A stretch of 56,521 nucleotides of DNA from Cellulomonas avistercoris (GTDB taxonomy: Bacteria > Actinomycetota > Actinomycetes > Actinomycetales > Cellulomonadaceae). The position numbers and the translations under genes were made by a program. This document shows, in pieces, positions 1 through 8,768 of this stretch; positions within the stretch are counted from its first letter, which is position 1; the number at the start of each line of letters is the position of its first letter. The notes below the pieces were generated by a model. It was not told the origin of the DNA and searched no databases. It saw only the letters and a program-made list of their open reading frames with translations. The DNA lies in NCBI RefSeq assembly GCF_014836445.1, contig NZ_JACSQV010000005.1, positions 167,638 through 224,158 on the forward strand. Reading direction: 5' to 3'.

Positions 1-34
<34 letters not shown>

Positions 35-62
35 CGGCCGTACTCCCGGGGCAGGTGTCCCG

Positions 63-1109
63 TCAGGACTGCTCCTCGGCACGGATCCGCAGCACCACCG
101 TGCCGCGCTTGCGACCGGTGTCGACGTAGCGGTGGGCCTCGACGACGTCCTCGAACGCGTAGGTGCGGTCGACGACCGGCCGCACGACGCCCTCGGCCGC
201 CAGCCCGAGGATCTCGGCGAGGTCGGCGGCCGACGTCGGCAGGTCGCCCGTGACGGCGCGGACGCCGCGGAGCCGGGCGAACGGCGTCCCGAGGGTGCCG
301 GCCAGGTCGGCGACGACGAGCAGCAGCGTGCCGCCACGTCGCAGCACCCGGCGGGCTCGGGAGACGGGCAGCGTGCCGACGCAGTCGACGACGACGTCGA
401 CGCGCCGTCCGAGCGCCGTGACGTCCTGCGTGAGGTGGTCGACGACGTCGGTGGCCCCGAGCGAGCGCACGAGGTCGGCGTTCGGTGCGCTGCACACGGC
501 GGTGACGCGCGCACCGCGGGCGGCGGCGAGCTGGACGACCATCGTCCCGACGGCGCCCGACGCGCCGTTGACGAGCACCTCGACGCCGGGCCGCACGTCG
601 GCGCGGCGCAGGAACTTGTGAGCCGTGAGCCCGCCGAAGACGAGCGCGACGGCCTCGTCGAGCCGCAGGGCGTCGGGGACGTGCGCGACGACGCCGGACG
701 CGGGCACCCGCACGAGCTCGGCGTGGCCGCCGAACCCGGACCCCGTCGCCGCGACGACGCGGTCGCCGGGGCGGAAACCCGTCACCCGGGGGCCGGTGGC
801 GGCGACGACGCCGGCGACCTCCATGCCGAGCACCTGCCGACGCGGGCGACGGAAGCCGACGACGGGACCGGCGAGCGCGCCCATGCCGCGGGGCAGGTCC
901 CGCGCGCGCAGCCGGTGGTCCGCGACGCTCACGTCCGAGGCGTACGCGCGCACGAGCAGGTCACCGGGGCCGAGTGCGGGCACCGGGACGTCGGCGAGGC
1001 GGACGACCTCGGGCCCGCCGTAGCGCTCGTGCACCGCGGCGCGCATGCGGTGGCCGACGCCGGAGGCGGTCGGGGCCGTGGGGTCGCTGCGGTGGGGCGT
1101 GGTCGGCAC
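63..1109 (-). CDS. Zinc-free MDR-family NADPH:quinone oxidoreductase / enoyl reductase-like
   Basis: This 348-residue protein is a medium-chain dehydrogenase/reductase of the zinc-independent quinone-reductase type. It has an N-terminal GroES-like domain followed by a Rossmann domain with the NGASGAVG dinucleotide loop. The zinc-ligand cysteines of alcohol dehydrogenases are absent. It probably reduces quinones or activated enones with NADPH in the cytosol; the true substrate is unknown. The GTG start at 1109 has a GGAGG ribosome site 6 nt upstream; an internal ATG 21 codons later (at 1046) would trim the proline-rich leader. It is divergent from a TetR-family gene, and the 106-bp gap carries tandem palindromes that probably let the TetR protein control both genes. 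Confidence 0.85.
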   Translation of the reverse strand: MPTTPHRSDPTAPTASGVGHRMRAAVHERYGGPEVVRLADVPVPALGPGDLLVRAYASDVSVADHRLRARDLPRGMGALAGPVVGFRRPRRQVLGMEVAGVVAATGPRVTGFRPGDRVVAATGSGFGGHAELVRVPASGVVAHVPDALRLDEAVALVFGGLTAHKFLRRADVRPGVEVLVNGASGAVGTMVVQLAAARGARVTAVCSAPNADLVRSLGATDVVDHLTQDVTALGRRVDVVVDCVGTLPVSRARRVLRRGGTLLLVVADLAGTLGTPFARLRGVRAVTGDLPTSAADLAEILGLAAEGVVRPVVDRTYAFEDVVEAHRYVDTGRKRGTVVLRIRAEEQS

Positions 1110-1128
1110 GGTCGCCTCCGAGGTCGGG

Positions 1129-1158
1129 CCTTACGGCGTAAGGTTTACGTTGTAAGGG
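1129..1158. promoter_or_regulatory. Tandem palindromic TetR-type operators
   Basis: Two 14-bp units lie back to back: CTTACGGCGTAAGG (1130-1143) and TTTACGTTGTAAGG (1144-1157). Each has a TTAC-N3-GTAA palindromic core, like many TetR-family operators. They sit between the oxidoreductase and the divergent TetR gene. Inferred role: the neighbouring regulator binds here and represses both genes. Confidence 0.75.
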
Positions 1159-1215
1159 TCGCATCCGACGGTGCGGCGCGTCAACGGTCGGCCGGGACGG
1201 TGAGAAGGTGGTGGC

Positions 1216-1929
1216 GTGGTCGAGGCTCCCGTCGCCGGCGCGTCGCGTCCGCGGCTGACGCGTGAGCGCGTGCTGCGCCGCGCCGTCGACATCGCCGACG
1301 CCGCGGGCGTCGAGGCCCTGACGATGCGACGGCTCGCGGACGAGCTCGGCGTCGAGGCCATGTCGCTGTACCACCACGTGCGCGGCAAGGGGGGCATCCT
1401 CGACGGCGCCGTCGAGCTCGTGCTCGACGAGCTGGCCGCGGCGGCCGACGCGAGCGCGGTGCCGCCCGGGGACGGCGGGTGGCGGGCGGCGGTGCGTGCC
1501 CGGCTCGTCGCCGCGCGCACGGTCATGCTGCGTCACCCGTGGGCGCCCGACGTCATGGCGGCGCGCAGCGTCATGACCCTGGGCGCCGCGCGGCACGTCG
1601 ACGCCGTCGTCGGCCTCATGCGTGCCGGCGGCCTGTCGTACGACCTCGTGCACCACGGGCTGCACGCGCTGGGCAGCCGGATGTTCGGGTTCAGCCCCGA
1701 GATCGCCGAGCCCGACGCCGGTGACCAGCAGGGCGCCGACGCCCTCGCCGGGATGGCCGAACTGGTGCCGCACCTCGCCGCCATGCTCGCCGAGGTCGCG
1801 CACGACGACGCCACGACGCTCGGGTGGTGCGACGACCAGACCGAGTTCGAGTTCGGTCTCGACCTCGTCCTCGACGGTCTCGACCGTCTCGCACACGGGT
1901 CGTCGGCCGCGGGCGACGGTCCTGGCTGA
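1216..1929 (+). CDS. TetR/AcrR family transcriptional regulator
   Basis: This 237-residue one-component regulator has an N-terminal helix-turn-helix around residues 20-60 (TMRRLADELGVEAMSLYHHV). Its alpha-helical ligand-binding half resembles the TetR C-terminal type (TetR_C_1) seen in tetracycline-type repressors. The GTG start at 1216 follows an AGAAGG site. It is divergent from the MDR oxidoreductase and likely binds the palindromes at 1129-1158. The ligand is unknown; an electrophile or drug handled by the reductase is a guess. Confidence 0.88.
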   Translation: MVEAPVAGASRPRLTRERVLRRAVDIADAAGVEALTMRRLADELGVEAMSLYHHVRGKGGILDGAVELVLDELAAAADASAVPPGDGGWRAAVRARLVAARTVMLRHPWAPDVMAARSVMTLGAARHVDAVVGLMRAGGLSYDLVHHGLHALGSRMFGFSPEIAEPDAGDQQGADALAGMAELVPHLAAMLAEVAHDDATTLGWCDDQTEFEFGLDLVLDGLDRLAHGSSAAGDGPG

Positions 1930-1948
1930 GCCGGTGGACAATGGGGCG

Positions 1949-3142
1949 GTGCCCGAGACGACCACGACGCCGCACGAGAGCCCGCGGACGACCTCCGCGG
2001 TCCTGCCGCCCCTGCGCATCGGTCCCATCACCGTCGACACGCCGGTCGTGCTCGCCCCGATGGCCGGGGTGACGAACGCCGCCTTCCGCCGGCTGTGCCG
2101 GGAGTCCGGCGCCGGGCTCTACGTCGCCGAGATGCTCACCTCCCGCGCGCTCGTCGAGCGCAGCCCGGAGTCCTTCCGGATCATCTCGTTCGAGCCGGAC
2201 GAGGTGCCGCGCTCCGTCCAGGTCTACGGCGTCGACCCCGCGACCGTCGGAGCCGCCGTGCGGCTGCTCGTCGAGGAGGACCGCGCCGACCACGTCGACC
2301 TCAACTTCGGCTGCCCCGTGCCCAAGGTCACCCGGCGCGGCGGGGGAGCGGTGCTGCCCTGGAAGCGGGACCTGTTCGCGTCGATCGTCCGGGCCGCGGT
2401 CGACGCGGCACGGCCGGCGGGCGTGCCGGTGACCGTCAAGATGCGCAAGGGCATCGACGAGGACCACCTCACGTACGTCGAGGCCGGGCTCACCGCGCAG
2501 GACGCGGGCGTCGCCGCCGTGGCCCTGCACGGACGCACCGCGGCCGACTACTACTCCGGCACGGCCGACTGGGACGCGATCGCGACGCTCAAGGCGGCCG
2601 TGACCGACATCCCCGTGCTCGGCAACGGCGACATCTGGTCGGCCGAGGACGCGCTGGCGATGGTCGCGCACACCGGCTGCGACGGCGTGGTCGTCGGGCG
2701 CGGCTGCCAGGGGCGGCCCTGGCTCTTCGCCGACCTGGCAGCGGCCTTCGCGGGGTCGGACGAGCGGATCCGGCCCGGCCTGCGGGAGGTCGCGGGCGTC
2801 GTGCGGCGTCACGCCGAGCTGATGGTCGACCACTTCGGCGACGAGGACAAGGCGCTGCGCGAGATGCGCAAGCACATGGCCTGGTACTTCAAGGGGTACG
2901 TGGTCGGGGGCGAGCTGCGCGCGCAGCTGGGTCTGGTGTCGTCGCTCGCGCAGCTCGACGACCTGCTGGGACAGCTGGACCTCGACCAGCCGTACCCGGG
3001 TGAGGCATCCGAGGGTCCGCGGGGGCGCGCAGGGTCGCCCAAGCGCCCGATCCTGCCGTACGGCTGGCTGGACTCCCGCGAGCTGTCCGAGGACTTCCGC
3101 CGCGACCTGCACGAGGCGGAGCTCTCGGTCTCGGGCGGCTGA
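1949..3142 (+). CDS. dusB: tRNA-dihydrouridine synthase
   Basis: This FMN enzyme of about 397 residues reduces uridines in the tRNA D-loop. Family marks are the APMAGVTNAAFRR opening of the TIM barrel, the catalytic cysteine in NFGCPVPK, the KMRKG and LHGRTAADYYSG segments, and the phosphate-binding GNGDI and GVVVGRGCQGRPW loops. The reading frame is open further upstream, but homology begins only near the GTG at 1949. A GACAAT box 6 nt before that GTG suggests a leaderless transcript. It lies 19 nt after the TetR gene. Confidence 0.92.
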   Translation: MPETTTTPHESPRTTSAVLPPLRIGPITVDTPVVLAPMAGVTNAAFRRLCRESGAGLYVAEMLTSRALVERSPESFRIISFEPDEVPRSVQVYGVDPATVGAAVRLLVEEDRADHVDLNFGCPVPKVTRRGGGAVLPWKRDLFASIVRAAVDAARPAGVPVTVKMRKGIDEDHLTYVEAGLTAQDAGVAAVALHGRTAADYYSGTADWDAIATLKAAVTDIPVLGNGDIWSAEDALAMVAHTGCDGVVVGRGCQGRPWLFADLAAAFAGSDERIRPGLREVAGVVRRHAELMVDHFGDEDKALREMRKHMAWYFKGYVVGGELRAQLGLVSSLAQLDDLLGQLDLDQPYPGEASEGPRGRAGSPKRPILPYGWLDSRELSEDFRRDLHEAELSVSGG

Positions 3143-3206
3143 CGACGGATCGCCGTCACGCGTCCTCGACGGGCGCGTCCGGCCGTCGCACTGCAGACTT
3201 CTGCGC

Positions 3207-4310
3207 GTGCGAACCATGGGTGTGGAGGAGGAGTACCTGCTGGTGGACGCCGAGGGCGTCCCGACCGGTGTGGCCGACGCGGCGGTACGCGCGTACGAGC
3301 GGGGCGGCGGTGAGCCCGCCGACGAGGGGGAGCCGGGCGGGGGTCTCGAGCACGAGCTCCAGGAGCAGCAGATCGAGACCGGCACGCACCCGTGCGTGGA
3401 CCTGTCCGAGCTCGCCGCTGAGGTGCGTGCGGGGCGCCGTCGTGCGGCGGGCGCCGCGCAGCAGGCCGGCGGGCGCCTCGTCGCCGTCGCCACGTCGCCC
3501 GTGCCGGGCCCCACGACGCTGTCCCGGGGCGCGCGCTACGAGGCGATGGCGCAGACCTACGCGCTGACCGTCCGCGAGCAGCTCACGAGCGGGTGCCACG
3601 TGCACGTGTCCGTGGCGGACGACGACGAGGGCGTGGCGGTGCTCGACGGCATCGGCCCCTGGTTGCCGGTGCTGCTCGCGCTGAGCGCGAACTCGCCCTA
3701 CTGGCGCGGCGAGGACACGGGGTACGCCTCGATCCGCTCGCAGCTGTGGAACCGGTGGCCGACGGCGGGCCCGACCGCGCCGTTCGGGTCGGCCCAGGCG
3801 TACCGGGACACGGTCGCCGGGCTGGTCGCGACGGGAGCGGCGCTCGACCCCGCGATGATCTACTTCGACGCCCGCCTCTCGCCGCGGTACCCCACGGTCG
3901 AGATCCGGGTCGCGGACGTGTGCCTGCGGGCCGACGACGCCGTGCTCGTCGCGGCGCTCGCGCGCGGGCTCGTCGAGACGGCGGCACGGCAGGCGACGCA
4001 GGGTGTGCGGCCCGTGCTCACGCGCGTCGAGCCGCTGCGCGCCGCGACCTGGCGCGCCGGCCGCAGCGGCCTCGCGGGCGACCTGCTGGTGCCCCCGACG
4101 ATGAAGCCCGTGCCGGCCCGCGACGCGGTGGCCGCGCTGCTGGACCACCTGCGTCCGGCGCTGACCGACAGCGGGGACCTGCCGATGGTGCAGGAGCTCG
4201 TCGCGGGCCTGTGGCAGCGGGGAACGGGCGCGGACGAGCAGCGCGCGTGGGCGCTCGAGGGCGGGCTGCCCCGGGTCGTCGACCACGCGGTGGAGGCGAC
4301 GCTGGCGTGA
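3207..4310 (+). CDS. Carboxylate-amine ligase, glutamate-cysteine ligase type 2 (YbdK-like)
   Basis: This protein of about 367 residues belongs to the GCS2/YbdK ATP-dependent carboxylate-amine ligase family. It opens with TMGVEEEYLLVD and has the conserved TSGCHVHVSV and LSANSPYWRGEDTGYASIRSQLW segments. Related proteins show weak glutamate-cysteine ligase activity, so a thiol or dipeptide ligase role is plausible but unproven. The GTG at 3207 is preferred because CAGACT lies 7 nt upstream, consistent with leaderless transcription; an ATG three codons later is the alternative. A strong hairpin follows the stop codon. Confidence 0.85.
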   Translation: MRTMGVEEEYLLVDAEGVPTGVADAAVRAYERGGGEPADEGEPGGGLEHELQEQQIETGTHPCVDLSELAAEVRAGRRRAAGAAQQAGGRLVAVATSPVPGPTTLSRGARYEAMAQTYALTVREQLTSGCHVHVSVADDDEGVAVLDGIGPWLPVLLALSANSPYWRGEDTGYASIRSQLWNRWPTAGPTAPFGSAQAYRDTVAGLVATGAALDPAMIYFDARLSPRYPTVEIRVADVCLRADDAVLVAALARGLVETAARQATQGVRPVLTRVEPLRAATWRAGRSGLAGDLLVPPTMKPVPARDAVAALLDHLRPALTDSGDLPMVQELVAGLWQRGTGADEQRAWALEGGLPRVVDHAVEATLA

Positions 4311-4319
4311 CACGCCGGC

Positions 4320-4346
4320 GGCCCGGTCGCGGTGCGCGACCGGGCC
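4320..4346. terminator. Hairpin terminator between convergent genes
   Basis: A perfect 12-bp stem (GGCCCGGTCGCG with its complement) closes a 3-nt loop. It lies just after the YbdK-type gene and just before the 3' end of the convergent glucosidase gene. There is no clear T-tract, as is common in high-GC actinobacteria. Confidence 0.65.
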
Positions 4347-4368
4347 CCCGACGGCGGACGAGGGTCTG

Positions 4369-6084
4369 TCAGGACGCGCGCAGCCACACGGTCGTGCCGG
4401 CAGGCAGCACGCCGTCGAGGTCCGCGGCGGACGCGAGGAGCACGGTCGCGTCCGCGGGCAGCGGGACGGCGGCGTCGCCCAGGTGGGCGACGACGACCAC
4501 GTCGCCGTTGCGGTACGCGAGCACGTCCTCGCCCGTGGGCTCCTCGAGCCACCGGAGCCCGCCGGACCCCAGCTGCTCCTCGCGGCGGATCCGCAGCGCC
4601 GCGCGGTACATCTCGTACGTCGAGCCCGCGCGTCCCCGCTGCCGGTCGACGGCGAGGTCGGCCCACGCGGCGGGCTGCGGCAGCCACGTCGCGCCGGTCG
4701 GCGAGAACCCGAAGCCCGGGGCGTCGCCGGACCACGGCAGCGGCACGCGGCAGCCGTCGCGGCCGCGCTCGGCGCCGCCGGTGCGGAAGAACGCGGGGTC
4801 CTCGCGCAGGTCGTCGTCCAGGGCGGTGTGGTCGGGCAGGCCGAGCTCCTCGCCCTGGTACAGGTAGGCCGAGCCGGGCAGACCGAGCATGAGCAGCGTG
4901 GCGGCGCGCGCGCGGCGCAGGCCGAGGGCCGCGTCGGGCTGCTCGTCGCCGTGCCCGATGCCGTTGGGGCGGTGCGTCGGGTCCGACAGGCCCAGGCGCG
5001 ACGCGTGGCGCACCACGTCGTGGTTGGACAGCACCCACGTGGTGGGTGCGCCGACGCGGTCGTTGGCGGCGTAGGACGCCGTGATGACGCGCCGCAGCGC
5101 GGGGGCGTGCCAGCCCGCCGCGAGGAACGCGAAGTTGAAGGACTGGTGGGCCTCGTCCGGGCGCACGTAGCGCGCGAGCCGGCTCAACGGCTCGACCCAC
5201 GCCTCGGTGACCATGGCGCGGTCACCCTCGTAGGTGTCGAGCACGCGGCGCCACGCGCGGTAGATCTCGTGCACGCCCTCCTGGTCGAACATCGGCCCGT
5301 GGTTGCCCGACCCGTCGACGGCGTCCACGTCGTCGGCCCCGTCGGTGCCGTCGATCATCGCGACGTGACCCTCCCAGTCGGGCAGGCCGGGAGCCTTGAC
5401 CATGCCGTGCGCGACGTCGACGCGGAAGCCGTCCACGCCGCGGTCGAGCCAGAACCGCAGGACGTCCTCGAACTCGGCGCGCACCTGGGGGTGGTCCCAG
5501 TCCAGGTCGGGCTGCTTGCTGTCGAACAGGTGCAGGTACCACTGCCCGGGGGTGCCGTCGGGGTCCGTCGTCCGGGTCCACGCGGGCCCGCCGAAGATCG
5601 ACTGCCAGTTGTTCGGCGGCAGCTCGCCGTGCTCGCCCCGCCCGTCGCGGAAGTGGTAGCGCGCGCGCTCCGGCGAGCCGGGTGCGGCGGCCAGCGCGGC
5701 CTGGAACCACGCGTGCTCGTCGGACGTGTGGTTGGGCACCAGGTCGATGATGACGCGCAGCCCGAGCTGGTGCGCGCGGGCGATGAGGGCGTCCGCGTCG
5801 GCCAGCTCGCCGAACAGGGGGTCCACGTCGCGGTAGTCGGCGACGTCGTAGCCGGCGTCCGCCTGCGGCGAGCGGTAGAAGGGCGAGAGCCACACGGCGT
5901 CCACGCCCAGCTCGACGAGGTGGTCCAGGTGCGCGGTGACGCCCGGCAGGTCCCCGATGCCGTCGCCGGAGGCGTCGGCGAACGAACGGGGGTACACCTG
6001 GTAGATGACGGCGTGGCGCCACCAGCTCGACGCAGTGTCGGCGCGGTGGGCGAGGAACGCGGTGGGGAGGGCCTCGGTGCTCAC
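4369..6084 (-). CDS. GH13 alpha-glucosidase (oligo-1,6-glucosidase type)
   Basis: This 571-residue cytosolic glycoside hydrolase lacks a signal peptide. GH13 region I is DLVPNHTS (114-121). The nucleophile Asp223 is in GFRVDVAHG, the acid Glu294 in TEAWVE, and the stabilising Asp356 in SNHDVVRH. Length and the C-terminal beta domain match alpha-glucosidases that hydrolyse imported maltose, isomaltose or related oligosaccharides. It lies downstream of a LacI regulator on the same strand and next to a divergent sugar ABC importer, so it probably cleaves what that importer brings in. Exact linkage preference cannot be read from sequence. Confidence 0.9.
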   Translation of the reverse strand: MSTEALPTAFLAHRADTASSWWRHAVIYQVYPRSFADASGDGIGDLPGVTAHLDHLVELGVDAVWLSPFYRSPQADAGYDVADYRDVDPLFGELADADALIARAHQLGLRVIIDLVPNHTSDEHAWFQAALAAAPGSPERARYHFRDGRGEHGELPPNNWQSIFGGPAWTRTTDPDGTPGQWYLHLFDSKQPDLDWDHPQVRAEFEDVLRFWLDRGVDGFRVDVAHGMVKAPGLPDWEGHVAMIDGTDGADDVDAVDGSGNHGPMFDQEGVHEIYRAWRRVLDTYEGDRAMVTEAWVEPLSRLARYVRPDEAHQSFNFAFLAAGWHAPALRRVITASYAANDRVGAPTTWVLSNHDVVRHASRLGLSDPTHRPNGIGHGDEQPDAALGLRRARAATLLMLGLPGSAYLYQGEELGLPDHTALDDDLREDPAFFRTGGAERGRDGCRVPLPWSGDAPGFGFSPTGATWLPQPAAWADLAVDRQRGRAGSTYEMYRAALRIRREEQLGSGGLRWLEEPTGEDVLAYRNGDVVVVAHLGDAAVPLPADATVLLASAADLDGVLPAGTTVWLRAS

Positions 6085-6172
6085 GGTGAGCCTTCCTTCG
6101 GGGTGTGCGGGTGCGGGGGGACAGGGGCGCGCGCAAGGCGCGCGGGGGCCCGCGGACGTGCCGGGCGGAGGA

Positions 6173-7243
6173 TCAGGAGACGGCGGGGGCGCTGACGCGC
6201 GCGGGCGCGGTGACGTGCGCGCTGCCGGTCGAGCCGCGCACGACCAGCTCGGGGTGGAACAGCAGCTCGGCGCGCGCGGCCGGCGTGCCGGCGATCTCGG
6301 CGACGAGCGCGGAGACGGCGGCGTGGCCCATCGCGGAGACGGGCTGGCGCACGGTGGTGAGCGGCGGGTCGGTGAACGCGATGAGCGGGGAGTCGTCGAA
6401 GCCCACGACCGAGACGTCCTCGGGCACGCGCAGGCCGAGGGAGCGTGCGGCGCGCACGGCGCCGAGCGCCATGAGGTCGGAGCCGCAGACCACGGCGGTG
6501 TGCCCCGAGCGGATGAGCTCGGCGGCGGCCGCGTGGCCGCCCTCGACCGTGAAGAGCGTCGAGACGACGTGCGCGTCCGGGTCGGTGACGCCCTGGTGCT
6601 TCTCGATGAGCGAGGCGAACGCGTCGCGCTTACGCTGCGAGGGGACGAACCGCGTGGGACCGATGGCCAGCCCGATCGCGCGGTGGCCGAGGGAGTACAG
6701 GTGGCGCAGCGCCTGATCCATCGCCGCGGTGTCGTCCGTCGACACCGCGGGAGCGTCGACGCCCTCGGCGTAGCCGTTGACCAGCACGATCGGCACGCCG
6801 CGGCCGCGCAGGCGGTGGTACCGGTCCTTGCTCGCCGTCGTGTCGGCGTGCAGGCCCGACACGAAGACGATGCCGTCGACGCCGTGGTCCATGAGGAGCT
6901 CGACGTACTGGTCCTCGGTGGTGCCGCCGGGGGACTGCGTGCACAGCAGCGGCGTGTACCCGCGGTCGCTCAGCATGGTCTCGATGACCTGCGCGAACGC
7001 CGGGAAGACGGGGTTGGTGAGCTCGGGGACGACCAGGCCGACGAGCCCCGCGGACCGCATGCGCAGCTTCTCCGGACGCTCGTAGCCGAGCATGTCGAGA
7101 GCGGTCAGGACGGCCTGGCGCGCCTGGGCGGAGACGCCCGGCTTGCCGTTGAGCACGCGCGACACGGTCGCGGTGCTCACCCCGGCCTGCTCGGCCAGGT
7201 CCGTCAGTCGTGTGCGCACAGACGGCAGCGTAGTCCGGGCCAC
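6173..7243 (-). CDS. LacI family transcriptional regulator of alpha-glucoside use
   Basis: This repressor of about 356 residues has an N-terminal LacI helix-turn-helix (LTDLAEQAGVSTATVSRVLNG) and a periplasmic-binding-like sugar domain. The GTG at 7243 is chosen because AGGAGG lies 4 nt before it; the frame is open 7 codons further upstream without a better site. It sits between the glucosidase (same strand) and the divergent ABC importer. Two short palindromes at 7287-7314 next to the importer promoter are its likely operators. The inducer is probably an alpha-glucoside. Confidence 0.9.
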   Translation of the reverse strand: MARTTLPSVRTRLTDLAEQAGVSTATVSRVLNGKPGVSAQARQAVLTALDMLGYERPEKLRMRSAGLVGLVVPELTNPVFPAFAQVIETMLSDRGYTPLLCTQSPGGTTEDQYVELLMDHGVDGIVFVSGLHADTTASKDRYHRLRGRGVPIVLVNGYAEGVDAPAVSTDDTAAMDQALRHLYSLGHRAIGLAIGPTRFVPSQRKRDAFASLIEKHQGVTDPDAHVVSTLFTVEGGHAAAAELIRSGHTAVVCGSDLMALGAVRAARSLGLRVPEDVSVVGFDDSPLIAFTDPPLTTVRQPVSAMGHAAVSALVAEIAGTPAARAELLFHPELVVRGSTGSAHVTAPARVSAPAVS

Positions 7244-7286
7244 CGGACCTCCTCGTCCCCGCACGGATGACGTGCGTCGTTCGACT

Positions 7287-7347
7287 GCAACTGTTGCCTG
7301 AAAGTTACCGTAACGATTTGCGGGGAGGGTCGCAACGCACCTAACGT
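7287..7347 (+). promoter_or_regulatory. Importer promoter with two LacI-type operators
   Basis: GCAACTGTTGC (7287-7297) and GTTACCGTAAC (7304-7314) are 5-1-5 inverted repeats in a locally AT-rich stretch. Immediately after them come TTGCGG (7318-7323) and, 18 nt on, TAACGT (7342-7347), a plausible -35/-10 pair. The layout suggests repression by the adjacent LacI protein. Start-site position is inferred. Confidence 0.6.
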
Positions 7348-7414
7348 CACGAGCACGGGCCGATGACGCACCACGCGGACGTCTGCCACGACGATCGACA
7401 ACAGGAGACGAACG

Positions 7415-8647
7415 ATGCGACGAGGCATCCCGGCCGCTGCGGTGACGCTCGGCCTTGCGCTGGCCCTCACGGCGTGCGGCGCGAACAGTGACGACACATC
7501 AGGCGACGCCAGCTCCGCGCCCGCGTCGGGTGGCTCCGAGGACAGCCTCGTGGTCTGGGTCGACGAGACCCGCCAGGCGGCCGTCGAGGTGGCGGCCCAG
7601 GCGTTCGAGGACGAGAACGACGTGGACGTCGAGCTCGTGCTGAAGAACTTCGAGGACATCCGCACGGACTTCCTCGCCCAGGTCCCGACCGGCGAGGGTC
7701 CCGACATCACGGTCGGTGCGCACGACTGGCTCGGCGAGCTCACGAGCAACGGGGTCGTCGCGCCCATCGAGCTCGGTGACAAGACCGAGGACTTCATCGA
7801 CGTGGCGGTCGAGGCGTTCACGCAGGACGGGCAGGTCTACGGCCTGCCGTACGCGATCGAGAACGTGGCCCTCATCCGCAACACCGCGCTCGCGGCCGAG
7901 GCGCCGGCGACCTGGGACCAGGCGGTGGCAGCAGGTCAGGCCGCCGGTACGCAGTACCAGGTCCTCATCCAGACGACGCCCGAGGGCGACCCGTACACCT
8001 ACTACCCGCTGCAGACGTCGTTCGGGGCCGAGGTCTTCGCCCAGAACCAGGACGGGTCCTACACCTCGGACCTCACCATGGGTGGCGCACCGGGCCAGGC
8101 GTTCGCGACCTGGCTGCAGGCGCAGGGCGCGTCCGGCGTGCTCTCGACCGACGTCACGTACGACATCGCGGTCGAGGCGTTCAAGAACGGCGAGGCGCCC
8201 TTCATCATCGGCGGGCCCTGGATGGTCGACCAGTTCGAGGCCCTCGAGCTCTCGATCGACCCGGTCCCGTCCGCGGGCGGCCAGCCGGCGCTGCCGTTCG
8301 TCGGCGTGCAGGGCTTCTACGTCTCGGCGCAGAGCGACAACGCGCTGCTCGCCAACGACTTCCTCGTGAACTACATCGCGACGGACGAGGCGCAGCTCGC
8401 CCTCTACGAGGCCGGCAACCGGCCGCCGGCGCTGGCGTCGGCAGCCGAGGAGGCCTCGTCCGACCCCATCACCGCCGGCTTCCTGGCCGTCGGCGAGGAG
8501 TCGCTCCCGATGCCGTCCATCCCGGAGATGGGCTCCGTCTGGGCCTTCTGGGGCGTCACCGAGGCGAACATCATCTCGGGCGCGGCCGAGCCCGTCGCGG
8601 CCTGGGACAAGATGATCGCCGACATCCAGGGTGCGATCGGGTCCTGA
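7415..8647 (+). CDS. Sugar ABC transporter substrate-binding lipoprotein (maltose type)
   Basis: This 410-residue protein has a lipoprotein signal peptide ending in the lipobox LTAC, followed by a serine/alanine-rich linker. The rest is a MalE-like extracellular solute-binding fold, with a VWVDETRQ first strand and the GPWMVDQFE and FVGVQGFYVS segments. It should capture maltose, maltodextrin or another alpha-glucoside outside the membrane and deliver it to the two permeases encoded next. An AGGAG site precedes the ATG. A stable hairpin separates it from the permease genes. Confidence 0.92.
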   Translation: MRRGIPAAAVTLGLALALTACGANSDDTSGDASSAPASGGSEDSLVVWVDETRQAAVEVAAQAFEDENDVDVELVLKNFEDIRTDFLAQVPTGEGPDITVGAHDWLGELTSNGVVAPIELGDKTEDFIDVAVEAFTQDGQVYGLPYAIENVALIRNTALAAEAPATWDQAVAAGQAAGTQYQVLIQTTPEGDPYTYYPLQTSFGAEVFAQNQDGSYTSDLTMGGAPGQAFATWLQAQGASGVLSTDVTYDIAVEAFKNGEAPFIIGGPWMVDQFEALELSIDPVPSAGGQPALPFVGVQGFYVSAQSDNALLANDFLVNYIATDEAQLALYEAGNRPPALASAAEEASSDPITAGFLAVGEESLPMPSIPEMGSVWAFWGVTEANIISGAAEPVAAWDKMIADIQGAIGS

Positions 8648-8655
8648 CCCGCACC

Positions 8656-8687
8656 GGTCGCACCGCGGGTCCGCCCGCGGTGCGACC
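8656..8687 (+). terminator. Intercistronic hairpin after the binding-protein gene
   Basis: A perfect 14-bp GC stem (GGTCGCACCGCGGG with its complement) closes a TCCG loop, 8 nt after the stop codon. In sugar importer operons such hairpins often stabilise the binding-protein mRNA or partly terminate transcription, giving more binding protein than permease. No T-tract is seen, so partial read-through is likely. Confidence 0.6.
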
Positions 8688-8768
8688 GCCCGCTCGCCGG
8701 TCGCCCCTGCGTCCGGCGGGCGACCTTCCCGGCGCCGACGCGCCGACCGACCGCACGGAAGGCGCGCG

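Noticed and set aside
132..1265. Long open frame on the plus strand opposite the MDR oxidoreductase
   Set aside because: It is a GC-bias shadow: no recognisable domain, Arg/Asp/Gly-rich translation, and it lies opposite a clear enzyme gene.
7287..8647. Insertion sequence or genomic island boundary around the sugar cluster
   Set aside because: No transposase, no flanking direct repeats and composition like the surroundings.
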